This document shows positions 43,801 to 51,939 of a stretch of DNA of 64,000 nucleotides, one piece after another. A model generated the notes under the pieces. That model made no database searches. It was not told the DNA's origin and worked only from the letters and a program-made list of their open reading frames with translations. Positions within the stretch are counted from its first letter, which is position 1. Every line of letters begins with the position of its first letter. The DNA lies in NCBI RefSeq assembly GCF_014205155.1, contig NZ_JACHMX010000001.1:558001-622000 (forward strand). Reading direction: 5' to 3'. Source of the DNA: Amycolatopsis umgeniensis. Lineage in GTDB: Bacteria; Actinomycetota; Actinomycetes; Mycobacteriales; Pseudonocardiaceae. Both the position numbers and the translations under genes were made by a program.

Positions 43801-45222
43801 GTGAACCGCCGCGACATCTCCGACGACGACACCGGCCCGATTCGCCGGGTTACGGACGCCCCGTCCGATCGTTCGCCCGGAACGCCCCGTTCGCCGCGCC
43901 GGACCCCGCCCGAGGGCGTCCGGCGCGCGCGTCCCCCCGCCCAGCGGCCGCGGCAGGCCGAACCGGGCAGACGTCGCGCCGCCGAACCGGGACCCGAGCC
44001 CGCACCCGAGCCGAAGCCTGCCGGTCACGGGCACTCGCACGGCCACGGACCGGCGGCGCCCGCGTCGCATCGCGTCCGGAAGCTGTTGATGTGGCTTCTG
44101 ATCCCGCTCGCCGTCGCGACCGTCGCCGGGATGATCCTGCTCTACCCGTGGGGCAAGGATCCGGCCAAAAGCGTGTTCCCCCAAGGGACTCCGGTGAACG
44201 CCACGATCGCCAAGACGATCACCGGGCCGTGCCTCGCCGAAGGCCAGGTCCAGGTCGGCGAGCCGCCGCCGGACGCGAAACCGTGTCTCACCAGCGAACT
44301 GTCGATGACCGACGGCCCCGGCGTCGGGAAACCGCTGAAGCTGACCGTCCCGATCGAGCCGAGTACGCCGCGGTTCGCCGCGGGCGACAAGGTGGTGCTG
44401 TCCTACAACGGCGGAGACGTCGCGAACCCCGCGTCGTTCCAGATCGTCGACTTCCAGCGCGGGACGCCGTTGCTGCTGCTCGCCGGGCTGTTCGCGGTCG
44501 CGGTGATCGTGCTGGGCCGCTGGCAGGGGCTCGCCGCGCTGATCGCGCTCGGGCTGAGCTTCCTGGTGCTGGCGCTTTTCGTGCTGCCTTCGATCCTCGC
44601 CGGGGAGAGTCCGCTGCTGGTGGCGATCGCGGGCGCGGGCGCGATCATGTTCGTCGCGCTGTACCTGACACACGGACTGTCGGCGAGAACCTCGGTGGCG
44701 GTGCTGGGCACCTTGGTGAGCTTGATCCTGATCGGCGTCCTCTCGGCGATCTTCTCCGCCGCGGCATCGCTGACCGGGCTGGACGACAGCACGTCGCAGC
44801 TGATCGGCTCGCTCGGGCACGGGATCGACGCGCGGGGGCTGCTGCTGGCCGGCGTCGTGATCGGCGCGCTCGGTGTCTTGGACGACGTCACGGTGACGCA
44901 GACGAGCGCCGTCTGGGAACTCCGGCGGGCGAACCCGTCGCTCGGCTGGCGTGAGCTCTACGGCGCGGGCCTGCGGATCGGGCGTGACCACGTCGGTTCG
45001 GCGGTCAACACCCTCGTGATGGCGTACGCGGGCGCGGCGTTGCCGGTGCTGCTGTACACGTCGCTTTCGGGTGTCGGCCTCGGCTCGATCCTCGGCGCGG
45101 AGGACATCGCGCAGGAGATCGTGCGGACGCTGGCCGGAAGCGTCGGCATCGTCGCGGCGGTGCCGGTCACGACGGTGCTGGCCGCGTTGATCGCCTCACG
45201 GGAACCTCAAGAGTCCCTGTAG
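43801..45222 (+). CDS. YibE/F-like multi-pass membrane protein
   Basis: A 473-residue protein. A disordered Arg/Pro-rich cytoplasmic N-terminus with a His-rich patch (GHGHSHGHG, about 78-86) precedes one membrane helix (about 97-120), an extracytoplasmic beta-rich domain (about 125-215) and about seven membrane helices in the YibE/F domain (GALGVLDDVTVTQTSAVWELRR signature). The GTG at 43801 follows GGAGG with good spacing. The family is suspected to transport small molecules but is uncharacterised; the His patch could bind metal. Confidence 0.82.
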   Translation: MNRRDISDDDTGPIRRVTDAPSDRSPGTPRSPRRTPPEGVRRARPPAQRPRQAEPGRRRAAEPGPEPAPEPKPAGHGHSHGHGPAAPASHRVRKLLMWLLIPLAVATVAGMILLYPWGKDPAKSVFPQGTPVNATIAKTITGPCLAEGQVQVGEPPPDAKPCLTSELSMTDGPGVGKPLKLTVPIEPSTPRFAAGDKVVLSYNGGDVANPASFQIVDFQRGTPLLLLAGLFAVAVIVLGRWQGLAALIALGLSFLVLALFVLPSILAGESPLLVAIAGAGAIMFVALYLTHGLSARTSVAVLGTLVSLILIGVLSAIFSAAASLTGLDDSTSQLIGSLGHGIDARGLLLAGVVIGALGVLDDVTVTQTSAVWELRRANPSLGWRELYGAGLRIGRDHVGSAVNTLVMAYAGAALPVLLYTSLSGVGLGSILGAEDIAQEIVRTLAGSVGIVAAVPVTTVLAALIASREPQESL

Positions 45223-45320
45223 TCACAGGCTCCCCAAAGGGCGTGCCCCGCAAGCGATCACGGGCCGGAGTCGGGTACGAATTGGCCGCACCCGAGGTTC
45301 GCCGCGTGATCGGAGGGGCC

Positions 45321-45578
45321 ATGTTCGATGCCTTGTTCGCCGTCCCGAGACAGCTGACCGCCGTCGCGCGGCGCGTGCTCGTTTCGACGCTGGAAGCCGT
45401 CGAGGCGGTCCCCAAGATCGCCGCCGCGCTGGACGACGTCCGGGCGACGCTCAAGCACTCCGAGCGGCTGGCGACCTTCGCCGCGGGCGAGTTGCCGGAG
45501 ATCGTCTACCAGCTCGAAGAGATCGAGGCGCGGCTGGAGAAGCTGGAAACTAGTCCAGCGTCGCCACGAACCGGCTGA
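45321..45578 (+). CDS. Small helical protein of unknown function
   Basis: An 85-residue protein predicted almost wholly helical (ALFAVPRQLTAVARRVLVSTLEAVEAVPKIAAALDDV..., then an acidic coiled coil IVYQLEEIEARLEKLE). GGAGGGG lies directly before the ATG. Its last 29 bases overlap the 3' end of the convergent PH-like gene. It could be a small membrane-associated or scaffold protein; no family recognised. Confidence 0.6.
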   Translation: MFDALFAVPRQLTAVARRVLVSTLEAVEAVPKIAAALDDVRATLKHSERLATFAAGELPEIVYQLEEIEARLEKLETSPASPRTG

Positions 45579-46206
45579 CCGCCTCCATGGTGAACCGCTG
45601 GATGTACTTCCCGGCGGGCGCCGCCGAAGCCAGCCGGTACAACGGCCGTTCCGCCGCCGCGTCCCCGCGCGCCTCCGACTTCAGCTGTGCCACCAGCAGT
45701 TCCGAGAACACCAGGCCGTTCGCCTCGGTGTTGTTCAGCAGCGCGTTCGCCAGCTTGCGCAGCTGCAGGATGCCGAGTTCGCGACCGCCGGCGCCCGAGT
45801 AGACGGCCAGGTCGACCTTCGCGACCTTGCGGCGTTTGCCCGCGTTGACCAGCAGGCTGACCGTCCGGGTGCCGCGCACGTCGCTGATCACCAGGTCGAT
45901 GCGCTCGGCGCCGGTCAGGTCGATCCGCCGGATGCCCCAGGTCCGCACGATGAGCGTTTCGCCTTCGAGCCAGACACGGCGGCGCAGGTTGTAGAACATG
46001 ATGTAGAGCAGCGGCAGCGCGATCACCGCCGCGACGACGAGCCCGGCGATCTCACCGCCGATCAGCCCGGCGATCCCGCCGAACGCGGCGGCGAAGATCA
46101 CGACACCCGCGATACCCGAACAGCCACGCCTGCGGCGGAGCTTGGGATCGTCGTGGAACAGCGGGAGACGCTCGGGGGTTTCCGGCGTACCGGTCGGCTC
46201 GGCCAT
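45550..46206 (-). CDS. Membrane protein with PH-like domain, unknown function
   Basis: A 218-residue protein. Two adjacent hydrophobic helices (about 29-70, GIAGVVIFAAAFGGIAGLIGGEIAGLVVAAVIALPLLYIM) are followed by a beta-rich segment (VWLEGETLIVRTWGIRRIDLTGAERIDLVI) reminiscent of bacterial PH (bPH) domains. The start ATG overlaps the stop of the MBL-hydrolase gene by one base (TGATG), so the two form an operon. Function not assignable. Confidence 0.65.
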   Translation of the reverse strand: MAEPTGTPETPERLPLFHDDPKLRRRRGCSGIAGVVIFAAAFGGIAGLIGGEIAGLVVAAVIALPLLYIMFYNLRRRVWLEGETLIVRTWGIRRIDLTGAERIDLVISDVRGTRTVSLLVNAGKRRKVAKVDLAVYSGAGGRELGILQLRKLANALLNNTEANGLVFSELLVAQLKSEARGDAAAERPLYRLASAAPAGKYIQRFTMEAVSRFVATLD

Positions 46207-46814
46207 CACACGCCCGTCCCGGCCAGGAACGGGTTGCCCGCGCGCTCCTGCCCGATCGTGGTGGCCGGGCCGTGCCCCGGCAGGACGACGGTGTCGTCGG
46301 GCAGCGTCATCACCTTGGCACCGAGGGAGCGCACGAGCTCGTCGCCGTCACCGGAGGACCGGCCGATCGAACCGGCGAACAGGCTGTCCCCGGTGAGGAC
46401 GATCCGGCCGCCCTCGGCGGAGGTCAGGCCGAAGACCACCGAACCGGCGGTGTGCCCCGGCGTGCGGGACACCTTGATCTCCAGCCCGGCCAGCCTGAGC
46501 GGGCCATCGACGAGTGGCACGATCCCGTCCTTCCATTCCCCGGCGTCCGAGACCAGGAGTGGCCGGTCCGCCTCGTCCAGATGAAGAGGTATCCCGTGGC
46601 GCGCGCCGACCTCGGCCGCCGAGGCGACGTGGTCCGGGTGGCCGTGGGTGGCGAGCATCGCGACCGGCGTCAGGCCGTGTCCGGAAAGCGCGGCCTCGAG
46701 CGGCTCGACGACGTCCTCGCCGGGATCGACGATCACGCACTCCCGGCCGCCGTCCGCGGCGAGCAGATAGCAGTTGGCTTCGAGGGGGCCTGCCGGAAAA
46801 CCGACAACCAGCAC
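46206..46814 (-). CDS. MBL-fold hydrolase, glyoxalase II-like
   Basis: A 202-residue metallo-beta-lactamase-fold enzyme with the metal motif THGHPDH, further ligands in TPGHTAGS and LTGDSLF, and C-terminal LPGHGP. It corresponds to the hydrolase next to ppiB in mycobacterial synteny. Probably hydrolyses a thioester (glyoxalase II activity). The GTG at 46814 with GAGGAGG upstream is preferred to a longer frame to 46919, which would approach the divergent cyclophilin promoter. Confidence 0.85.
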   Translation of the reverse strand: MLVVGFPAGPLEANCYLLAADGGRECVIVDPGEDVVEPLEAALSGHGLTPVAMLATHGHPDHVASAAEVGARHGIPLHLDEADRPLLVSDAGEWKDGIVPLVDGPLRLAGLEIKVSRTPGHTAGSVVFGLTSAEGGRIVLTGDSLFAGSIGRSSGDGDELVRSLGAKVMTLPDDTVVLPGHGPATTIGQERAGNPFLAGTGV

Positions 46815-46970
46815 GAAACGCCTCCTCGATTCTTCCGCCGAACAGGTGACAGGATGGCCCTGATCACGATCAAGTAAGCCTAGCGGCCCCTGTACGGGGG
46901 GCTCACAGGCTGTGCCCATAGACTTCCGCTACCTCAGACGTGTGACATCGAGTGGAAACCGGGAGGGCGG

Positions 46971-47828
46971 GTGCCGACCAACCAGCAGCGCCGCGAAGCC
47001 GCGAAGCGCAAGCTCGAGCGACAGATCGTGCATCGGGCCGAAAAGGCCAAGCGACGCAAGATCGTCGGCTCGGTGGCGGTCGTCGGCGTCGTCGCCATCG
47101 TGGCGGGCGCGGTGTGGTGGATCGTCAGCAGTAGCAGTGGTGACGATGCCGCCTCCGATGCTTCCCCGAGCTCGGCTCCTCCGACCCCCGAGGTCACCAT
47201 CCCCACGGAACGCGCGCCGCTGCCCAAGCGGGCGACGCCGCTGGCGAACCCGGTGGCCTGCGACTTCAAGGACGACGCCACCAAGCAGGCCTCGAAGAAG
47301 GTGAACAAGCCGGAAGGCAAGGACGTCTCTTCGAACGGGACCGTCAACGTCGTGCTGAAGAGCACCGCGGGCGACATCCCGCTGAGCCTGGACCGGGCAC
47401 TCGCCCCGTGTGCCGTGCAGAGCTTCATCAGCCTCTCGCAGCAGGGCTACTTCAACGACACCAAGTGCCACCGGCTCGGCACCACCGGCCTGCAGATGCT
47501 GCAGTGCGGTGACCCCGAGGCCAGCGGCATGGGCGGTCCGGGCTACACGATGCCGGACGAGGCGTTCCCCGAGATCAAGTACGGCCGCGGCATCCTCGCG
47601 ATGGCGAAGACGCAGCAGCCGAACTCCGGCGGCAGCCAGTTCTTCATGGTCTACGGCGAAGCCGAACTGCCCGCGGAGTACTCGGTCTTCGGCAGCATCA
47701 CCGACGAGGGCCTGAAGGTGCTCGACAAGGTCGCCAAGGCGGGCGCCAACGCCCAGGCCGGTAACGGCGACGGCACCGGCCCGCCCAACACCGAGGTCAA
47801 GTTCACCGGCGTCACGGTCAGCCCCTGA
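46971..47828 (+). CDS. Membrane-anchored cyclophilin-type peptidyl-prolyl isomerase
   Basis: A 285-residue protein: cytoplasmic basic N-terminus, one membrane helix (about 31-52), a Ser/Pro-rich linker, then a cyclophilin domain (about 115-285; CHRLGTTGLQMLQCGDP, GGSQFFMVYGEAELPAEYSVFG). Isomerises prolyl bonds in exported proteins outside the membrane. GTG start behind GGAGGG. In M. tuberculosis the homologue lies directly beside relA; here about 4 kb of other genes separate them. Confidence 0.9.
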   Translation: MPTNQQRREAAKRKLERQIVHRAEKAKRRKIVGSVAVVGVVAIVAGAVWWIVSSSSGDDAASDASPSSAPPTPEVTIPTERAPLPKRATPLANPVACDFKDDATKQASKKVNKPEGKDVSSNGTVNVVLKSTAGDIPLSLDRALAPCAVQSFISLSQQGYFNDTKCHRLGTTGLQMLQCGDPEASGMGGPGYTMPDEAFPEIKYGRGILAMAKTQQPNSGGSQFFMVYGEAELPAEYSVFGSITDEGLKVLDKVAKAGANAQAGNGDGTGPPNTEVKFTGVTVSP

Positions 47829-47849
47829 CCTGAAGCTGGAACTCAACGG

Positions 47850-47883
47850 CGCGCCCGCCAGGTCGGAAGACCTGGCGGGCGCG
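47850..47883 (+). terminator. Terminator hairpin after the cyclophilin gene
   Basis: CGCGCCCGCCAGGTC (47850-47864) and GACCTGGCGGGCGCG (47869-47883) form a perfect 15-bp stem with a four-base loop 21 bp after the stop. It is followed by TTCGGTC. Confidence 0.75.
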
Positions 47884-48093
47884 TTCGGTCATGGCCATTT
47901 CACCGCGATGGCGCGGCTTGGCGCGCAAGGGGATCCCGCAGGAGACCTCTTCCAGGATTCGACGCCATGTTCCTGACCAACTCGGAGTCGGTCGGCTGGC
48001 CGGTGGCTTCGGCAGGACGACGTCGTCCTGCCGTTCGCGCCGGATCCTGACCGCGGCCTACGAGAGCAACCCCTGGGACGAAATCTAGCTCGG

Positions 48094-48202
48094 CGTGTGA
48101 TCAGACGGACGACACGCGTGACTGGACGGACGACACGCAGGCGGCCGGGGGCTCACCGCGAGTCGTCCATCTGATCACACGTGTCGTCCATCTGATCACG
48201 CG
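48094..48202. repeat. Direct and inverted repeats around GTGATCAGACGGACGACACG
   Basis: The 486-base gap 47829-48314 contains no convincing gene. Within it a unit CGTGTGATCAGACGGACGACACG (in part again as GGACGGACGACACGC at 48125-48139) is followed by two inverted copies, GTCGTCCATCTGATCACACG (about 48163-48182) and GTGTCGTCCATCTGATCACG (48181-48200). The layout resembles the repeat cluster at 56-192 with a different core. Role unknown. Confidence 0.6.
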
Positions 48203-48314
48203 AACCCGCTCGGCTGTAGGTACCTGAGACACGTTCGCCTTCCCCGCTCGCCCGCATCGAACCGCCCTCCGCTCCGGCACGTGTGATGAGCAGCCGTCCG
48301 GAAAGGGAGGACCC

Positions 48315-49058
48315 TTGGCCGCTCACCGGGTTCGCACCAGTTTCGTCCTCGCCGTGCTGTTCAGCGCCTCCGTGGGCGGTCTCGCCCACGCGCAGGAACA
48401 GCCGTCCGGCGCGGTGGTCAAGTACTTCGTGGTCCCGTTCTCGGCGACTCCGGACGAGAACACGCTGTTCCGGGTAGCGGAGCAGACTCTCGGCGCGGGC
48501 GGGCGTTATCCGGAGATCTTCCGGCTCAACGCGGGCAGGCTCCGGCCGGACGGCACCGCCTTCACCAACCCGGCCTCGATCCAGCCGGGACAGGTCCTGC
48601 AACTCCCGGCCGACGCCCGCGGCGCGATCGACGGCCCACTGCCCGCCGCTCCCCCGCCCCAGCCTGCCCAGACCGTCACCCCGGCCGCGTCCACGACGTC
48701 GGGAAGCCTCGTGGCGTCGCTCGCGACCGGGATCGGCGGACTGCTGCTGGGTCTCCTCGGCGGGCTCAGGCTTCGGCGTTCGTGGCTCCGGCGCACCCCT
48801 CCCGAGCCGGATCCGCTCGACTTCCCGCCCAGTACCGGAACCCTCGACCTGCCTGCCGAACGGCCGCAGGAGACCGGTCCGATCCTGGACTGGATGCCGC
48901 TGCCGGGGGCTCCCGGCGAGCACTCGTACTTCTTCCTGAGCATGGCCGACACCCAGCTGATCGCGGCCGTCCCCGCGGACGCGCGCATCAACGTCACCGT
49001 GATGACCACGCCCCTGCCGAAGCCGGTGATCATCGACATGCCGGAAGACCGCGTTTAG
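48315..49058 (+). CDS. LysM-like membrane protein of unknown function
   Basis: A 247-residue protein with an N-terminal signal peptide (about 1-26, ending AHA). A LysM-like extracytoplasmic segment (about 34-98, NTLFRVAEQTLGAGGRYPEIFRLNAGR...SIQPGQVLQLP) follows, then a Pro-rich linker, one membrane helix (about 133-152) and a cytoplasmic tail. The TTG start at 48315 follows GGGAGG. The LysM-like part suggests binding to peptidoglycan. I do not recognise a named family. Confidence 0.65.
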   Translation: MAAHRVRTSFVLAVLFSASVGGLAHAQEQPSGAVVKYFVVPFSATPDENTLFRVAEQTLGAGGRYPEIFRLNAGRLRPDGTAFTNPASIQPGQVLQLPADARGAIDGPLPAAPPPQPAQTVTPAASTTSGSLVASLATGIGGLLLGLLGGLRLRRSWLRRTPPEPDPLDFPPSTGTLDLPAERPQETGPILDWMPLPGAPGEHSYFFLSMADTQLIAAVPADARINVTVMTTPLPKPVIIDMPEDRV

Positions 49059-49062
49059 TGGA

Positions 49063-49845
49063 CTAACTGCGGTAGGTGAACTTCGGCGGCCGCCGCGCGA
49101 GGAAGGCGGCCACTCCCTCGGCGTAGTCCTCGCCGTGCAGAGCTCCGAGGCGGATCTCGTCGACCTCGGCGTCGGACTCCTCCTGACCGGCCACGATCTT
49201 CTCGATGATCCGGTTCATCCCGCGCACCGACGCCTGCGACCGCGAAGCGAGCGTCTCGACGAACTTCGCCGTCGCAGCCTCCAGCTCGTCAGCCGGGAAG
49301 ACGTCGTTGAGCAGCCCGATCTCCCGCGCCCGCCGCGCGTCGACGAGCTCGCCCGAGAGCAGGAAGTACTTCGCGTGCGCCGGGCCGACCAGCGAGACCA
49401 AACGCCGTGTCGAGTCGAAGTGGTAGACGATCCCGAGCTTCGCCGGGGTGATACCGAAGCGCGAGCCCTCGGCGGCGAACCGGAAGTCGCAAGCGACCGA
49501 GATCTGGCAACCGCCGCCGATGCAGTTCCCCTGGATCATCGCCACCGTCGGCTTCCGCGACGCCGTCAGCGCCGCCACGGCCTCGTCGACGGCCTTGTCG
49601 TAGGTCTCGGCCGCGTCGGCGGTGGACCGCAGGTCCCGGAACTCGCTGATGTCCGCGCCCGCCGAGAAATGCGCGCCCGCACCGGTCAGGACGAGCACCT
49701 TGATCTCCGGGTCCGCCTCCACCCGCGCCACCACGTCCGGGATGGCCGACCACATCCCGTAGGTGATCGCGTTCATCTTCTCCGGCCTGGTGAACGTCAG
49801 CCGCGCGACCTCGCCGTCGCGAGTGAATTCGAACCCGTCAGTCAT
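49063..49845 (-). CDS. Crotonase (enoyl-CoA hydratase/isomerase) superfamily protein lacking both hydratase glutamates
   Basis: A 260-residue crotonase. The oxyanion residues lie in GAHFSAGADI and GNCIGGGCQI. The two glutamates of true hydratases are absent: GGGCE is here GGGCQ, and the second glutamate segment reads GITPAKLGIVY. The TPxxLG form recalls methylmalonyl-CoA decarboxylase (TPVNLG), so decarboxylation or another CoA-ester reaction is more likely than hydration. ATG at 49845. Convergent with the LysM-like gene, ending 4 bp from it. Substrate unknown. Confidence 0.82.
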   Translation of the reverse strand: MTDGFEFTRDGEVARLTFTRPEKMNAITYGMWSAIPDVVARVEADPEIKVLVLTGAGAHFSAGADISEFRDLRSTADAAETYDKAVDEAVAALTASRKPTVAMIQGNCIGGGCQISVACDFRFAAEGSRFGITPAKLGIVYHFDSTRRLVSLVGPAHAKYFLLSGELVDARRAREIGLLNDVFPADELEAATAKFVETLASRSQASVRGMNRIIEKIVAGQEESDAEVDEIRLGALHGEDYAEGVAAFLARRPPKFTYRS

Positions 49846-50088
49846 GGTCCGCACCCTAAATGCGCGCCTCCACCGGAACCACCCGGATGTGGGCAAGATG
49901 GTCGGATGCGGGACGGCAGGAGTGTTCTGGCTCACCTCCTGGCGGGTACGGCGGCCCAGTTCCGCCACCGCGAAGTGCAGCAACGGCTCACGACGGACGG
50001 CACGAAAACGACATAAGCCCCCGAAAGGCGGCTTGCAGCGGATTCCCCTTGTGGTTTTCTGGTCGTCCAACGAGCAAGGGGGAACTCG

Positions 50089-51939
50089 ATGGCGAAACGC
50101 GTGCCCGCATTTCTCACGATCGTTCTGCTCACCTCGGCCTTGCTGAGCGGACAGGCCGCGGCAGCGCCCGGCCGGATCCAGCCCGATCCACTGCTGATGT
50201 TCCCGCAACGCCAGGCGACGACGGATTGGGCGACCGTCCTCCGCGACCGGGCCGCGAAGACCGAAGCACGTGCCCGATCGTCAGCCCAGAACCCGTTGCC
50301 CTACAAAGAAAAAGAGCCACCCGGAACCACCGGGGCCAACGATTCCCTTGCCAAAGCGGAACATATCGCGGGATTCGGTACCCAGCGCGCCAAGAACCCC
50401 AAGGTCCGGCTGACCGGCGACCTCAAGCCGGATACCTCGATCCCCACTCTCCCTCCGGCCGCCGAGCCCAGCGACGCCTTCGGGCAGGCGAGCGAAACCG
50501 GCGTCGGCACCGTTCGCCGGTCCGTCCGGACGAACGGGACCATCGGCGACGGGCCCTACGGCAGCGCCGGCGACGGCACGGGCGACTTCGACTTCTACCG
50601 GGTGAGCGCGGGAGCCACCCCGGTGACGTTCTCCGCGCGGACCCTGACGCCGACGGGCGATCTCGACACCCTCCTGGCACTGTTCGACAAAGACGGTCTC
50701 TGGACGATCAACGACAACGTCGGTGGTTCGACCGACTCGGCGATCTCGTTCACCATCCCACCGGGCCGCGAGTTCTTCCTCGTGGTGGCCTCCGGCCCGT
50801 TCGGCCTGCCGTCCGACCCCACGAAGCCCGGCACCGGCGGCGGAGTCCGGACCGAGGGGCCGTACGAGCTCACGATCGCCAGCGGCCCGAGCGAGGACCT
50901 CGACTACTACTCGTTCGACCTGCGGGCCGGAGACGTGCTCGGCGCGTCTCTGGCGGGCGGCGGGACCCGGCTCGCGGTGTACGACCCGGCCGGACGGGAG
51001 GTCTTCGGCTCGTCGCAGGACGCCACCTCGATCTTCTCGACGGCCTCGCCGATGCCTGGCGGCGGCAACGCCGTCGTGGACTTCGTGGCGCCGAGGGAAG
51101 GTCGCTACCGGCTCGGCGTCGAGGCGGGCGAAAACGCGTACGACGTCAAGCTCGAAGCCTTCCGCCCCGGCACGGAAACCGCCCCGCGCGGCAGTGTGCA
51201 CACGATCTTCCTGGACTTCGACGGTGCCAGGGTCAACACCTCGATCTACGGAACCGGTGGCGGCATCCGCGATCTCTCGCCACTGTCGAGTTTCCTTCCG
51301 CGCTGGGGCCTGAACGCCCGCGACGAACGCGCGCTGACCGACGCGATCATCGCCACCGTCAAGGAGAACCTCGAACGGGATCTCGTCGCCAAGGGCACGA
51401 ACCCGAAGTTCGCGCTGCGCGTCCTCAACAGCCGTGACCACGCGGATCCCTGGGGACAGTCGAACGTGAGCCGGGTCGTCGTCGGCGGCACCACGGCCGA
51501 GTCCGGCATCCTGACCATCGGCATCGCGCAGTCCATCGACGCGGGCAACTTCGGCAAGGAGGAGACCGCGCTGGTCCTGCTCGACGAGATCAGCTCGCCG
51601 TCCGGATCCGTCTGGTCGCTCAATACCTACTTCGGGCCGGGGAGCGACAAAATCGCGTTCGTCGGCCGCGCGGTCGGCAACATCACCAGCCACGAAGCCG
51701 GGCACATGTCGGGCAGCTGGCATACCGACCTGACCAACACCGTCCCCGGCATCATGGACCCGGGCGGCAATCCGGCGGTGATGTTCGCGGTCGGCCCCGA
51801 CGGACGCGGCGGCACCGCCGACGACCCGGACCTCGACCTGGTCGAGGAGGGGATCAGCCCGTCCGAAGGCTTCACCGGGATCGAGGACACCCTCAATCGC
51901 AGTGCTTGGGCCTTCGTCCGAGGAACCGGCAGCGCCTAG
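50089..51939 (+). CDS. Secreted metzincin-type zinc metalloprotease with PPC-like domains
   Basis: A 616-residue secreted protein. A signal peptide (1-26, ending AAA) is followed by a linker, a pre-peptidase (PPC)-like beta domain (about 140-260; [18 protein letters not shown]), a second similar domain (about 265-365; [18 protein letters not shown]) and a catalytic domain. The latter carries the complete metzincin zinc motif [11 protein letters not shown] (H535, E536, H539, G542, H545) and a Met-turn IMDPGG. Glu536 is the general base. No known family name fits from memory. Placed between relA and the crotonase, so probably an insertion in a conserved neighbourhood. Confidence 0.78.
   Translation: MAKRVPAFLTIVLLTSALLSGQAAAAPGRIQPDPLLMFPQRQATTDWATVLRDRAAKTEARARSSAQNPLPYKEKEPPGTTGANDSLAKAEHIAGFGTQRAKNPKVRLTGDLKPDTSIPTLPPAAEPSDAFGQASETGVGTVRRSVRTNGTIGDGPYGSAGDGTGDFDFYRVSAGATPVTFSARTLTPTGDLDTLLALFDKDGLWTINDNVGGSTDSAISFTIPPGREFFLVVASGPFGLPSDPTKPGTGGGVRTEGPYELTIASGPSEDLDYYSFDLRAGDVLGASLAGGGTRLAVYDPAGREVFGSSQDATSIFSTASPMPGGGNAVVDFVAPREGRYRLGVEAGENAYDVKLEAFRPGTETAPRGSVHTIFLDFDGARVNTSIYGTGGGIRDLSPLSSFLPRWGLNARDERALTDAIIATVKENLERDLVAKGTNPKFALRVLNSRDHADPWGQSNVSRVVVGGTTAESGILTIGIAQSIDAGNFGKEETALVLLDEISSPSGSVWSLNTYFGPGSDKIAFVGRAVGNITSHEAGHMSGSWHTDLTNTVPGIMDPGGNPAVMFAVGPDGRGGTADDPDLDLVEEGISPSEGFTGIEDTLNRSAWAFVRGTGSA

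Noticed and set aside
47893..48088. A 65-codon open frame after the cyclophilin terminator
   Set aside because: No ribosome site, unusual composition for a real gene and no recognisable motif; treated as non-coding.
49846..50088. Riboswitch in the 243-bp leader of the metalloprotease gene
   Set aside because: No recognised aptamer pattern, such as the ydaO type common before cell-wall genes, could be found.
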